Notes under the pieces: model-generated | The model's database searches: none | Told to the model about the DNA's origin: nothing | The model's input: only the letters and a program-made list of their open reading frames with translations | Assembly (NCBI GenBank): GCA_964471555.1 | Contig: CAYYGM010000005.1 | Location: 7,942 to 71,941, forward strand | Reading direction: 5' to 3' | From: JADLFV01 sp964471555 | GTDB taxonomy: Bacteria > Planctomycetota > Phycisphaerae > Phycisphaerales > Phycisphaeraceae | DNA length: 64,000 nt | Part shown: in pieces, positions 6,796-15,574 of the stretch | Position numbering within the stretch: the stretch's first letter is position 1 | How the letters are laid out: each line of letters begins with the position of its first letter | Translations under genes and position numbers: made by a program

Positions 6796-9546
6796 ATGAG
6801 CGTTGAAAAATCATCGTTCAGACGAGTTCACTATGTGCTTAGCAGTCACTGGGACCGTGAGTGGTATCAGCCATTCCAGGAATACCGTCGCCGCCTGATG
6901 CATCTGATGGACGAGGTGCTCGAGGGGCTGGCCAGTGGCCGGTTGCGAGGGCCCTTTCACACCGACGGCCAAGCCATCGTGCTTGAGGACTATCTCGAGG
7001 TGCGCCCCGAGCAACGGGCCACCATCGAGCGCTTCGCTCAAGAGGGCAAGCTCCAGATCGGCCCTTGGTACGTCTTGCCTGACGAGTTCCTGGTCTCGGG
7101 AGAGTCGCTGATCCGCAATCTGCAAATGGGCAGAGCGCTGGCTCGCAAGTTCGGCTCTACGCCATGTAACGCGGGTTTCGTCTGCGACCTCTTTGGCCAC
7201 ACTGGTCAATTGCCCCAGATCCTGTCGGGCTTCGGGGTGCGGGGCGCCTTGGTGTGGCGAGGTATCAACTGCGCCGACAAGCGTAACCTCATCTGGGAGG
7301 GATCTGACGGGACGCGGTTGGCCTGTTATCGCTTTGGCCTGCACGGATATTGCTCTTTCGCCAATAAGGTCCGTCACGCCAATGATCCAGCCCACAAAGT
7401 GTCCGCAGAACAAGTGCTGGTCGACACGCGGCATATGCTCGATGATGAGGCGGCCAAAAGTCAGGTGCAGCCACTGCTGCTGTTTGACGGCGGCGATCAT
7501 CAGGCCTGGGACAAAGACGTTTATGACATCCTGTTTCACGCCACCAACAACAAAGCGCTTGCCGGCTATGAACTGATCCACTCCACGCTTGATGCATACC
7601 TCAACGAACTGCTGGTTGAAGCCGACCGGATCACCACCAACTGGCGGGGCGAAATGCGTGAGCCTGCCCGTTACCCAGAAGACCTTGACAGCCAATGGCT
7701 GATTCCGGGAGTGGCGTCCAGCCGGGTCTGGGCCAAGCAGCAAAACGCTGAGTGCCAGACGCTGCTGTGCCATTGGGCGGAGCCGTTGGCCGGGCTTTCG
7801 TCGATGTTGTTGGGCCATGAATACCCACAGGAAATGCTCAACATCGCCTGGCGCTGGTTGTTGAAGAACCATCCCCACGACTCCATCGGCGGATGCAGCA
7901 TCGACACGGTGCACGAGGACATGAAATTCCGTTTCAGCCAGTGCCGGCAGATTGGCGAGCAGATCACCGCTGAATCATCGCAACGCATTGCTGCGGCTGC
8001 GTCCAGCCCCATCGACGATGACACTTTCCGTCTGGTCGTGTTCAATCCTTTGCCGTATCCGTTTGATGGCGTTACGAGTTTGACCGTCGGTGTACCCACA
8101 GACTGGCCCACATATCCCGCTCATTTTCAGCCCTTCGAGCATAAGCCGTTCTTTCAGATCGAAGATCTCGATGGAAATGAGTTGGCGTTCCAGATCGTGA
8201 GTCAGCAACTTGATCGTACTCACACCCGGCTGCGACCCTGCAAGTTCCCCGAGTGCTACAAGTTGCACGAAGTGTCGGTCTCGCTTCCCCTGCAAATCCC
8301 AGCCATGGGGTACACCAGCCTGGTCGTCAAGCGCGGTGATATCCACCACTTCACGCATCGCAGCGGGCTGCCGGGGCTGGCTACCAGCGAACGATCCATG
8401 GGCAACAAGTTCCTGGAGGTCGTGATCGACGATCATGGCTCACTTTCTGTCACGGACCGGCAAAGCGGTGTCACGTATCATCGGTTGATCACCTTCGAAG
8501 ACGCGGCGGACATTGGCGACGGCTGGTATCACGGGCGCCCGACCAACGATCAGATCTTTGCCTCCTCCGCGTCACATGCTGACGTATGCCTGCTGCACGA
8601 TGGGCCGTACTGTTGCACCTTCCGCATCACTTTATCCATGTGTGTGCCCGCGTGTTTCGATCACCGGCGTGGTCAACGTGCCGACTACTGCGTCGAGATG
8701 GCGATTATCAGCGATGTCAGTCTGCGCCTCGATGCCCAGCATTTAGAAGTATGCACGCGCATCGACAATCACTGCAAAGATCATCGCGTGCGCGTGCTCA
8801 TGCCCACAGGAGCCCAAGCCAGCACCTTTCTGACAGATGCTGCTTTTGATGTCGTTCAGCGTCCCATTGCGCTGCGGTCGGACAATCCGCAGTATCGGGA
8901 ACCGGAGGTGGAAACCAAGCCCCAGCAGAGCTGGTCCGCGGTCTTCGATGACAAGCGCGGCCTGGCTGTCATCTCGACCGGCCTGCACGAAGTCACCGTG
9001 CGCGATCAGCCGGATCGACCCATTGCATTGACACTGTTCCGCGCCACCGGCCGTACGGTGATGACTGACGGCGAGCCGGAAGGGCAATTACTCGGACCGA
9101 TGGCGTTCCGTTACTGGATCGTGCCACTTCAGGGTGAACCTGACAGATCCAGATTGTTTCAGATGGCCCAACGTATGGCGGCCGGACTGCGTACGGTTCG
9201 GATGAGCCACGAGGACCTGGCGTTGTATCAGCCCAACCTTCAACCGTTGCCGCCGCGAGCCGGATGGATCAGCCTGAGCAGTCCGGCGATCATGACCAGC
9301 GCGATGCGAGCCGGCGACACATGGCAGGTGCGACTGTTCAATCCCTGCGACACGGCCGTTACGACCCGCCTGCACTTTAATGACAACGCGGCGGCAGCCC
9401 TACCCCATAGCGCGCAATGTGTTAATCTGGACGGCGTCCCCATCGACAAGCCAATGCCAATCTGCGGCCGTCAGCTTGAACTGGCCATGCGCCCCAAGCA
9501 GATTCTGACCATCCAATTGCTCGATACCCGAACCAACTCATCCTGA
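6796..9546 (+). CDS. Glycoside hydrolase family 38 alpha-mannosidase
   Basis: Cytoplasmic-type alpha-mannosidase of 916 residues; no signal peptide is visible. Family GH38 landmarks: HWDREW near residue 18 (zinc-binding His/Asp), DEFLVSGESLIRNLQ near 96, the nucleophile aspartate in VCDLFGHTGQLPQI near 131, and HPHDSIGGCSID near 355 with the other zinc ligands. The remaining half is the beta-sandwich region usual for the family. The length matches bacterial GH38 enzymes of the MngB type. The ATG at 6796 was preferred over an in-frame TTG at 6781 because GGAG lies nine bases upstream of it. It is transcribed away from the GntR-type regulator, and the shared intergenic region suggests joint control. 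Likely role: trimming mannose-containing oligosaccharides taken into the cell. Confidence 0.93.
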   Translation: MSVEKSSFRRVHYVLSSHWDREWYQPFQEYRRRLMHLMDEVLEGLASGRLRGPFHTDGQAIVLEDYLEVRPEQRATIERFAQEGKLQIGPWYVLPDEFLVSGESLIRNLQMGRALARKFGSTPCNAGFVCDLFGHTGQLPQILSGFGVRGALVWRGINCADKRNLIWEGSDGTRLACYRFGLHGYCSFANKVRHANDPAHKVSAEQVLVDTRHMLDDEAAKSQVQPLLLFDGGDHQAWDKDVYDILFHATNNKALAGYELIHSTLDAYLNELLVEADRITTNWRGEMREPARYPEDLDSQWLIPGVASSRVWAKQQNAECQTLLCHWAEPLAGLSSMLLGHEYPQEMLNIAWRWLLKNHPHDSIGGCSIDTVHEDMKFRFSQCRQIGEQITAESSQRIAAAASSPIDDDTFRLVVFNPLPYPFDGVTSLTVGVPTDWPTYPAHFQPFEHKPFFQIEDLDGNELAFQIVSQQLDRTHTRLRPCKFPECYKLHEVSVSLPLQIPAMGYTSLVVKRGDIHHFTHRSGLPGLATSERSMGNKFLEVVIDDHGSLSVTDRQSGVTYHRLITFEDAADIGDGWYHGRPTNDQIFASSASHADVCLLHDGPYCCTFRITLSMCVPACFDHRRGQRADYCVEMAIISDVSLRLDAQHLEVCTRIDNHCKDHRVRVLMPTGAQASTFLTDAAFDVVQRPIALRSDNPQYREPEVETKPQQSWSAVFDDKRGLAVISTGLHEVTVRDQPDRPIALTLFRATGRTVMTDGEPEGQLLGPMAFRYWIVPLQGEPDRSRLFQMAQRMAAGLRTVRMSHEDLALYQPNLQPLPPRAGWISLSSPAIMTSAMRAGDTWQVRLFNPCDTAVTTRLHFNDNAAAALPHSAQCVNLDGVPIDKPMPICGRQLELAMRPKQILTIQLLDTRTNSS

Positions 9547-9591
9547 ACAAGCCACGAAGCCAGCTCGCACCCGTGCTTCTTTGGAAGATGA

Positions 9592-10080
9592 TGCGTGAAT
9601 GTTCTCGGGATCGGTGGAACGGGCCATATCGGCAGCCCCCTCGTGCCTTGCCCGGCTCGTTCGGGTCATCGGGTGGCGGTGGCAGCCCGCCAGGCCACAC
9701 CGCGCTATGCCTGCCCGGTACTCGACGGGTCGCTGGTGGGCCGGATCGTCAGCGATCGACGGCAGGAAGAAGAAAGTCATGGTTGTTTGGATCGCATGCA
9801 GGCCATTGACACGGATATCGCCATCGACCTGATTTGCTTCACGCTCGAACATCGGCAAATCAATGGATGAAGCTTTCAAGTGGCGCATTCAACATTACCT
9901 GCACTGCGGTACCATCTGGGCCCACGGTCCGACTGAATACGCGCCATATTACGAGCACCATCCTCGCCGGCCGTCCACCGAATTCGGCCGCCGCAAATAT
10001 GCCATTGAGCAGTTTCCGCATCAGCAGCATCGTTGTGGCGGCTTTCCGTACACTGTGATTCATCCAAGCCACATCTGCGG
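9592..10080 (+). pseudogene. Broken NAD-dependent epimerase/dehydratase
   Basis: Remnants of a nucleotide-sugar-epimerase-like gene in two frames. The first piece starts at the GTG at 9592 and reads VNVLGIGGTGHIGSPLV, the glycine-rich Rossmann fold of extended SDR enzymes. The second, in another frame from about 9863, reads MDEAFKWRIQHYLHCGTIWAH, GPTEYAPYYEHHPRRPSTEF, GRRKYAIEQF and PYTVIHPSHICGP, which corresponds to the middle of the same family including the Y-x3-K-like stretch. A frameshift and an internal deletion separate them, and the 3' end is replaced by transposase sequence. It cannot give a working enzyme. Confidence 0.75.
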
Positions 10081-10410
10081 CCCAAGACGGTGGGCTTCGG
10101 TGCCGGCTACGACGACGGCGGATTCCTCGATGAACTGGAACGTCAGTACAAAAGCACACCACACGCGCCGATTCGCCGGGGCGTCATCAAGGCGAGGGAT
10201 GCGGCCAGTGCGGCGAAGCGATGAAGCAAAGCATGGGCTACGTGATCAGCCAGCGCACCCGCAAACGCGTCGAGCAGATCTTCGGCTGGGTCAAGACCGT
10301 GGGTCGCTGGGCCCGCACGCGATTCCCGGGTCAGCAGCGCATCGAGATGGAAGCCTTGTGGACTGGAGCAGCGTATAACCTGTTACGCATGTCCCGACTG
10401 AGACCAGCGG
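10081..10410 (+). mobile_element. IS5-family transposase remnant (C-terminal part)
   Basis: Tail of a DDE transposase of the IS5 type, split by a frameshift near 10220. The first frame gives PKTVGFGAGYDDGGFLDELE, the block around the second catalytic aspartate. The next frame gives MGYVISQRTRKRVEQIFGWV then KTVGRWARTRFPG and TGAAYNLLRMSRL, which is the Y-R-K-x3-E...F-G-W and NL region typical of these enzymes. The N-terminal half and the left end of the element are missing; the sequence joins directly onto the epimerase remnant, so a deletion followed insertion. No intact copy is present in the window. Confidence 0.75.
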
Positions 10411-10516
10411 CGTGGCGCAGGCCCGCCGCGCGGCCAGCCAACAACACCGTAACTGGCGTGAACGAGTCAGTCACCAATCACCCCAAAGCCGGCCCCCCAA
10501 GACCACGTGGACATTG

Positions 10517-11755
10517 TCAACCGCATCCCACCATTCTATAGCGGCCTGCCAGGGACGTATTTGTAGCCAACAATGGCGAACACGTGATCTGCCGGGCGAG
10601 ATGATCGGCCAGCCGACCAACCGGCGGTGTATTCAAGTCAACAAGCCCAATTTCGCCGTGAGCGGTGCGCAGATGCAGCCGACAGGCGCCCTGTCGCCAG
10701 ATCAATGACAGATCGGCGGGTAGACCATCGGTGATGTCGAGGGTCGCTGCGTGCGGCTCGGGTGCAGATTCGAGGTATTGGCGATATGCCCGCCAATTCG
10801 CAAAGGCTCTTGTCACACCGATCCAGTAGGCGACAAAACGCAACTTGCCAAACAGCCAGCGCCACGTGCTCCATAACCGGGCGCGCTCACAGAGTTGGAG
10901 CAGCGCAGCCCCAACCCACAACATCAGGCGCAACAGCCGCGGCGCGAGAAAAATGGCGCGCACGGCAGGACCGCACCGGGCACAGCGCAAACTGCTGCGC
11001 AGTTCGGGATGTTTGGTTCCAAGACGCACGTCGTTGCGCCCTTCATCCGTCAGGTTGCGATAAACCTGGCGCGGGCTGCCGCGGTGGTTGTGCTGTGCTT
11101 CGGCATCGGGCGCCAGCACCAGGTCAACACCGGCCTGCAACAGGCGATAGCCCAGGTCGTAGTCTTCGCCGCCGTAGCCTTGAAAATCAGGATCAAACCC
11201 GCCCACACGCTGAAACAGATCGCGCGGCAGCGAAACATGGTTGGAGCAGAAATCCCGATAGATCACGTGCGGGAATCGTTGCGCCCGTTCGGCGTACATC
11301 TGCCGCCACCACATGCGTGTCACTAGGTCGTAGTAGCTCTCGTTCGGCTGAGCCGGCATGTGGGCGTCACCCAGCACCGCGGCAGGCCTATTCAGTTGTC
11401 GATGACGTTGCACGTGGGCCAGCAGGCAACCCGGGCCGGGCACGATGTCATCGTCCAGAAAAAGCAGCAACGGTGCCGCAGCCTCAGATGCACCATAAGT
11501 CCGGGCGGCGGATTGGCCCCGGTTGGGTTGCTGCAGGATGCGCAGCGAGAAGTCGGGATGTTGGCGCGACCATGATTCCAGCAAATGCGCTGAGCCGTCC
11601 GTCGAGCCGTCCAGCACGATCAGAATCTCATAGCGCTGCGGGGAAAGGGTTTGCATTTCCATCGCGCCCAAGAATTCCGCCAGTGCCTTTCGGCGGTTGT
11701 ACGAAGGGACAATCACGCTCAACTCGATGTCGGGCGGCAGCCTGGACGTGGTCAT
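10517..11755 (-). CDS. Glycosyltransferase family 2
   Basis: Cytoplasmic GT-A glycosyltransferase, last gene of the polysaccharide operon. The GT2 fold begins at once: ELSVIVPSYNRRKALAEFL, then the nucleotide-binding stretch ILIVLDGSTDGS and the metal-binding DDD motif in LLLFLDDDIVP near residue 98. An acceptor-side FDPDFQGYGGEDYDLGYRL with the catalytic ED pair follows near residue 205. The C-terminal third is a tail of unknown function. The start overlaps the stop of the preceding gene as ATGA, a sign of translational coupling. The donor and acceptor sugars cannot be predicted from sequence. Confidence 0.85.
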   Translation of the reverse strand: MTTSRLPPDIELSVIVPSYNRRKALAEFLGAMEMQTLSPQRYEILIVLDGSTDGSAHLLESWSRQHPDFSLRILQQPNRGQSAARTYGASEAAAPLLLFLDDDIVPGPGCLLAHVQRHRQLNRPAAVLGDAHMPAQPNESYYDLVTRMWWRQMYAERAQRFPHVIYRDFCSNHVSLPRDLFQRVGGFDPDFQGYGGEDYDLGYRLLQAGVDLVLAPDAEAQHNHRGSPRQVYRNLTDEGRNDVRLGTKHPELRSSLRCARCGPAVRAIFLAPRLLRLMLWVGAALLQLCERARLWSTWRWLFGKLRFVAYWIGVTRAFANWRAYRQYLESAPEPHAATLDITDGLPADLSLIWRQGACRLHLRTAHGEIGLVDLNTPPVGRLADHLARQITCSPLLATNTSLAGRYRMVGCG

Positions 11756-12975
11756 GTCGCGTTCGCCTCGGCTCGTTGCTGTTCAACCCGGCGCGAGCAC
11801 AGATAAGCGATCGGCCCCACGCACACGCCACGCCACTCCATCCACAGCAATTTGAAGGGAATCGCGCCCGGCCGGCGCAGCAGGCAACGCAAGGTCTGTT
11901 TGAGGTGATGATGAAAAAGCCACGACCAACCGACCACGATGGCGTCGGTTTCGTGATGCCGCTCCAGGATGCGCGAAAGGAAGGCGAACACACCCACGCT
12001 GTAGCCAAACAACATGCGCTGCAAGCCCGCCAGTTCACGCCGGTCGCGATGCCGGATCAGGGCGTTGGGCGTGTATCGGATGGCGAATCCCGCCGCCAGC
12101 ACGCAATAAAGCGCATAGGTGTCGCCGCCGGACAGTGTGGCGGTGCCGCCATCCATTTCCACGTCGAACATCCGCATGTTCACGACCAGTTCGCGCCGGA
12201 TCGCCATGTTGGCGCCGTTGCCCATGCGTCCCGCGGCTGCCGGCGTCAGCGTATTGCGGTCGTGGCACAGTTCGTCGAAACCCCGTCCGTGTCCGCCGTA
12301 TTGGTGGAACAGGTGTTGGGCCTCGGTTTCCAGTTCGATCGGCAGGGTCAGGCCGGTGACCGCCCCGACGCAAGGCGAGTCGAAGCCGGCCAGCATTGCT
12401 TCGACCCAATGGCGATCCACCACCGTGTCATCATCCGTGAACAGCAGCACCTGGCCCGATGCGGCCCGAGCGCCGGTGGCGCGAGCATGATTCTGGCCGC
12501 CGCGCGGCGTGCGGATGTAACGAAACGGGTAACGCGCCAGAAGGTTTTTCGTCTCATCGTTCGACGGCGCGTTGTCGACGATGATCACTTCGCCCGTCTC
12601 GATGCCCTTGGTCCGCATCAACGATTCAAGGCACCGCTGCAGGTCTGCGGGGCGATCGCGCGTGCAGATGATCAACGACCACGTTAATGGCGGCTGCGGC
12701 GGCGGATGATGCTGTAACAGAAATGCCCGCTGTTTGAGCCGCTCGATGCGCCGGCCCATGTCGGGCTGACCTGCGATGGCAGCTTCGATGTCCTCCCGGC
12801 GCAGTTGGCCGTCGTGCAGATCGATACGCACTACACCCACCGGCGTGGTCAGACATCGCAGCAGCAGATCCACCTGACGATAAGCCTCGCCAAAGCGGCG
12901 GGACAGATCCCACGGCTGGGTCAGCTCCAACTGGTGAACCGCAATGGGCGGCTGCGTGTGTTGCTTAGCCGACAT
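11752..12975 (-). CDS. Glycosyltransferase family 2
   Basis: GT2-type enzyme with an N-terminal extension of about 125 residues ahead of the catalytic domain. The domain shows TWSLIICTRDRPADLQRCLE, IIVDNAPSNDET, the DDD motif in VLLFTDDDTVVDRHW, GNGANMAIRRELV and a late GGDTYALYCVLAAGF that replaces the usual ED base motif with GD. The start at 12975 (MSAKQHT) overlaps the upstream ATPase gene by 11 bases; the frame runs 25 codons further up but that part lies wholly inside the ATPase gene. The layout resembles the GT2 at 14.6 kb, with which it shares GNGANxAxRR and the NAPSxD block, so the two are likely related duplicates. Confidence 0.82.
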   Translation of the reverse strand: MSAKQHTQPPIAVHQLELTQPWDLSRRFGEAYRQVDLLLRCLTTPVGVVRIDLHDGQLRREDIEAAIAGQPDMGRRIERLKQRAFLLQHHPPPQPPLTWSLIICTRDRPADLQRCLESLMRTKGIETGEVIIVDNAPSNDETKNLLARYPFRYIRTPRGGQNHARATGARAASGQVLLFTDDDTVVDRHWVEAMLAGFDSPCVGAVTGLTLPIELETEAQHLFHQYGGHGRGFDELCHDRNTLTPAAAGRMGNGANMAIRRELVVNMRMFDVEMDGGTATLSGGDTYALYCVLAAGFAIRYTPNALIRHRDRRELAGLQRMLFGYSVGVFAFLSRILERHHETDAIVVGWSWLFHHHLKQTLRCLLRRPGAIPFKLLWMEWRGVCVGPIAYLCSRRVEQQRAEANAT

Positions 12976-13756
12976 GCTGCGCCTCGCCCTCGTCAATGTC
13001 CGGCGCGTTGTATTCGTGGAGCACCGGCTCGGGCGGACCTTCCATCGCAACCCGGCCGTGCTCGAACCAGATCACGTGCCGGGCGAAGCGCCGCACCTCG
13101 TCCTGATCATGCGTGGCCATCACCAGGGTGCCGCCTTCATCGAGGAAACGCTGGAGCCGGGTGGCGCATTTGTGGCGGAACTTCTGGTCACCCACCGAAA
13201 GCACTTCATCCAGCAGCAGAATGTCCGGCTTGAGACAGATGGTCACCGCAAACGCCAGCCGCGCCCGCATGCCGGAAGAGTAGAGCTTGACCGGGGCGTT
13301 GATGAAATGGCCAATCCCCGCAAAATCCAGGATCTCCTCGAACTGATTGCGAATCACAGCCCGGCTCAAACCCATGAGTGAGCCGTACAACAGAATGTTT
13401 TCCCTGCCGGTCAGTTCATTGTTGAACCCGGCCCCCAGCTCGATCACGGCTGCTGTGCGCCCGTGGATCATCATGCGCCCGGAGGTCGGCTCGTAGATCC
13501 CCGCCAGCAGACGCAATGCCGTGCTCTTGCCTGAACCGTTGGGCCCGATCAGCGCTACCACCTGGCCCCGTCGCAACGTCATGTCAAACGGCTGCAATGC
13601 GAAGATCGGCTCCTGCTTCTGGGGCAACTGCCGGCGCACGAAGCGAATGAAACCCTCGCGCAGCGACTGAATGCGGTGCGGGTCGTAGTAAAACCGCTTG
13701 GTCACCTGCTCGCAGACGATGGCCAGTTCGCCCGGGTTGTCAGAGGATTTCTGCAT
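12965..13756 (-). CDS. ABC transporter ATPase for polysaccharide export
   Basis: Nucleotide-binding subunit of a capsule/O-antigen-type exporter (KpsT/Wzt family). Visible motifs: Walker A in ALIGPNGSGKST near residue 71, the family-typical AAVIELGAGFNNELTGRENI, signature YSSGMRARLAFA near 160, Walker B ILLLDEVLSVGD and the switch histidine in VMATHD. At 263 residues it has no long C-terminal carbohydrate-recognition domain, unlike the Wzt proteins that read a chain-terminating modification. It overlaps the permease gene upstream by 17 bases and the GT2 gene downstream by 11, so all three should be made together. The partner permease is the neighbouring gene. Confidence 0.93.
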   Translation of the reverse strand: MQKSSDNPGELAIVCEQVTKRFYYDPHRIQSLREGFIRFVRRQLPQKQEPIFALQPFDMTLRRGQVVALIGPNGSGKSTALRLLAGIYEPTSGRMMIHGRTAAVIELGAGFNNELTGRENILLYGSLMGLSRAVIRNQFEEILDFAGIGHFINAPVKLYSSGMRARLAFAVTICLKPDILLLDEVLSVGDQKFRHKCATRLQRFLDEGGTLVMATHDQDEVRRFARHVIWFEHGRVAMEGPPEPVLHEYNAPDIDEGEAQHVG

Positions 13757-14558
13757 AGTGCGCCTTGGAGCGGTTGAAGAATACGTACCCGAGCAGCAAC
13801 GCCGACAATGAGCCTCCTGTCATGGCTGCGCAGATCAGCGGCGAAGGAAACACGCCTTCGTAACACGCCTGGTGAAACGCGGTCAGCAGAAACACCAGCG
13901 GATTGCAGTGATACAGCACGCGCAGCGGCCCGCTGACCATGCTGGCGGGATAAAAAATCGGCGTGATGTAAAACAGTGTGGTCATCACCAGCGGCAAACC
14001 GTGATATACGTCGCGGAAATACACCGACACCGTCGCCAGCGGAAACATCACCGCCAGCACCATCACGAACAGGATCACCACCAGCCAGGGCACCGCCAGG
14101 TACCCGACCGGCAGATGATTGCCGTGATGAAACAGCCACAACACAATCAGGATCAGCAGCAGTTCCAGGGCGAATTCGATCATGCGCGAAATGGCGGCCG
14201 CCAGAACCGGAGCCTCCTGCGGGTAGGCGATGCTCCGGCTGATGTCCGCATGCTCCACCAGCAGGTATGTTGACGCGCTGACCGATTGCGTGATGAAGTG
14301 CCAGACGAAGTACCCGCTGAGCAGGAAGGCCCAGTAGTGCTCCACGTCCAGCCGCACAATACGCGAGAACACGATCGTCAGCACCGCCACCGTCATCAGC
14401 GGGTTCAACAGCGTCCAGAGGAAGCCGAGCATGGACCCCTGGTACTTGACCTTGAGGTTGCGCGCCACCAGGCTCCACACAAATTCGCGATAATGCCACA
14501 GTTGGCGCAAATGCTCCCGCGTGCTCGTGCGGCAGGGATAAGCTCGCAGTTCCATCAT
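13740..14558 (-). CDS. ABC-2 type permease for polysaccharide export
   Basis: Membrane subunit of the exporter, 272 residues with about six transmembrane segments. The N-terminal cytoplasmic helix carries LWHYREFVWSLVARNLKVKY, the interface pattern of Wzm/KpsM-type permeases, followed by GSMLGFLWTLLNPLMTVAVL. Further segments are LLLILIVLWLF, WLVVILFVMVLAVMFPLATV and the GLPLVMTTLFYITPIFYPAS loop also typical of the family. The start was placed at the first ATG of an ATGATG pair that overlaps the stop of the GT2 gene upstream; 65 codons of open frame further upstream lie inside that gene and look like shadow sequence. Confidence 0.9.
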   Translation of the reverse strand: MMELRAYPCRTSTREHLRQLWHYREFVWSLVARNLKVKYQGSMLGFLWTLLNPLMTVAVLTIVFSRIVRLDVEHYWAFLLSGYFVWHFITQSVSASTYLLVEHADISRSIAYPQEAPVLAAAISRMIEFALELLLILIVLWLFHHGNHLPVGYLAVPWLVVILFVMVLAVMFPLATVSVYFRDVYHGLPLVMTTLFYITPIFYPASMVSGPLRVLYHCNPLVFLLTAFHQACYEGVFPSPLICAAMTGGSLSALLLGYVFFNRSKAHYAEIL

Positions 14559-15574
14559 GCACCCCGCTCGCATTCCATCCGCCGCTGCTCGGCGATGCGG
14601 ACGGCAGCAGGGTAGATGGTCAAACCTTCGATCGCGTGCCGCCACATGCGCCAGAGCATCGGCATCGGCAGCGGGTCCAGCCCCACGCAACGCCTGCCCA
14701 TGCGCAGCACCGGCTTGACCAGTCGCCACAGCACAAACACGTTCAGCCACCAACGCGCCTGACCTCTTGCCTGATTTCGACTTTTGACCAGGAAAGCGAC
14801 CAGGGCCCGCTGGTGATCCGCCAGTTGACGGGACACCGCTTCCATCTGCGTGCGATGCTGGTGCTGCACGTGGGCGTTCGGCTGATAGACAAGCTCGCGC
14901 CCGTCTGCCAGCATGCGCCAGAACAGGTCCAGATCGCCGCCGCCGTGCAAAGCTTCGCCCAACTCGAAGGCCTCATCAAAGCCGCCGATTTGCAGCGCCC
15001 ACGTCCGGCGCACTGCGAAATTCGCTCCGTTACCCACGCTGACAGCCCACGCAATCAGCGGCGCCGGCCAACCATGCAGCCGCCTGCCCGCATCCTGCGG
15101 CAAACGAATGAACTGTACGCCGCGCCCGAAACCACCGTTGCGCTCGAACAACTGTTCGGCATCCGTGGTTTGCGATCTCGGGCTGGTGCGCCCCGTGCAT
15201 AAACCCGCCCGGGGATTGTCCTGCAGAGTCAGATACATCTGGCCGGCCCAATCCTCATCCGCCACCGCATCGTCATCCAGAAAAGCCACGATGTCGTAAC
15301 GCGCTTCCCGCAGGGCGCGATTGCGGGCAAAATCAAGCCCCAACACCGGCTCAGACACATAGCGATATTCAGGATAGCGCTCGGCCAGCAGACGTCGGGT
15401 CGCATCATCACTCGGCGCATTATCGATCACCAGCACTTCGGCCGGCTTTCGATGCTGGGTCCGCAAGGATGCCAGGGCATGCGCGAGAAGTTCCGTGCGA
15501 TGACGGGTGCAAATCGTCACCGTCATCGCCAGGACCGAGGGCGGACTGATTGTTGCTGCCGGTGCGGCGGTCAT
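14555..15574 (-). CDS. Glycosyltransferase family 2
   Basis: GT2 enzyme of 339 residues. Motifs: TVTICTRHRTELLAHALASL, VLVIDNAPSDDATRR, the DDD metal site in DIVAFLDDDAVADEDW, GNGANFAVRRTWAL, and a GGDLDLFWRML acid pair. A histidine-rich VQHQHRTQ follows. The ATG at 15574 overlaps the stop of the preceding gene as ATGA; 43 codons of open frame beyond it are shadow of that gene. It is probably a duplicate of the GT2 at 11.8-13.0 kb. Function: addition of one sugar during assembly of the exported glycan; which one is unknown. Confidence 0.85.
   Translation of the reverse strand: MTAAPAATISPPSVLAMTVTICTRHRTELLAHALASLRTQHRKPAEVLVIDNAPSDDATRRLLAERYPEYRYVSEPVLGLDFARNRALREARYDIVAFLDDDAVADEDWAGQMYLTLQDNPRAGLCTGRTSPRSQTTDAEQLFERNGGFGRGVQFIRLPQDAGRRLHGWPAPLIAWAVSVGNGANFAVRRTWALQIGGFDEAFELGEALHGGGDLDLFWRMLADGRELVYQPNAHVQHQHRTQMEAVSRQLADHQRALVAFLVKSRNQARGQARWWLNVFVLWRLVKPVLRMGRRCVGLDPLPMPMLWRMWRHAIEGLTIYPAAVRIAEQRRMECERGA

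Noticed and set aside
6811..7914. A 367-codon minus-strand open frame opposite the GH38 gene
   Set aside because: Antisense to a gene with all GH38 motifs; the sequence shows no family features.
10762..12687. A 641-codon plus-strand open frame opposite two glycosyltransferase genes
   Set aside because: It reads as Arg/Pro/His-rich low-complexity sequence without motifs and covers the junction of two clear GT2 genes on the other strand; an antisense frame kept open by high GC.
14559..14753. N-terminal extension of the ABC permease
   Set aside because: The 65 codons are Ala/Arg-rich, lie wholly inside the preceding GT2 gene, and the family's start aligns with the ATG at 14558.
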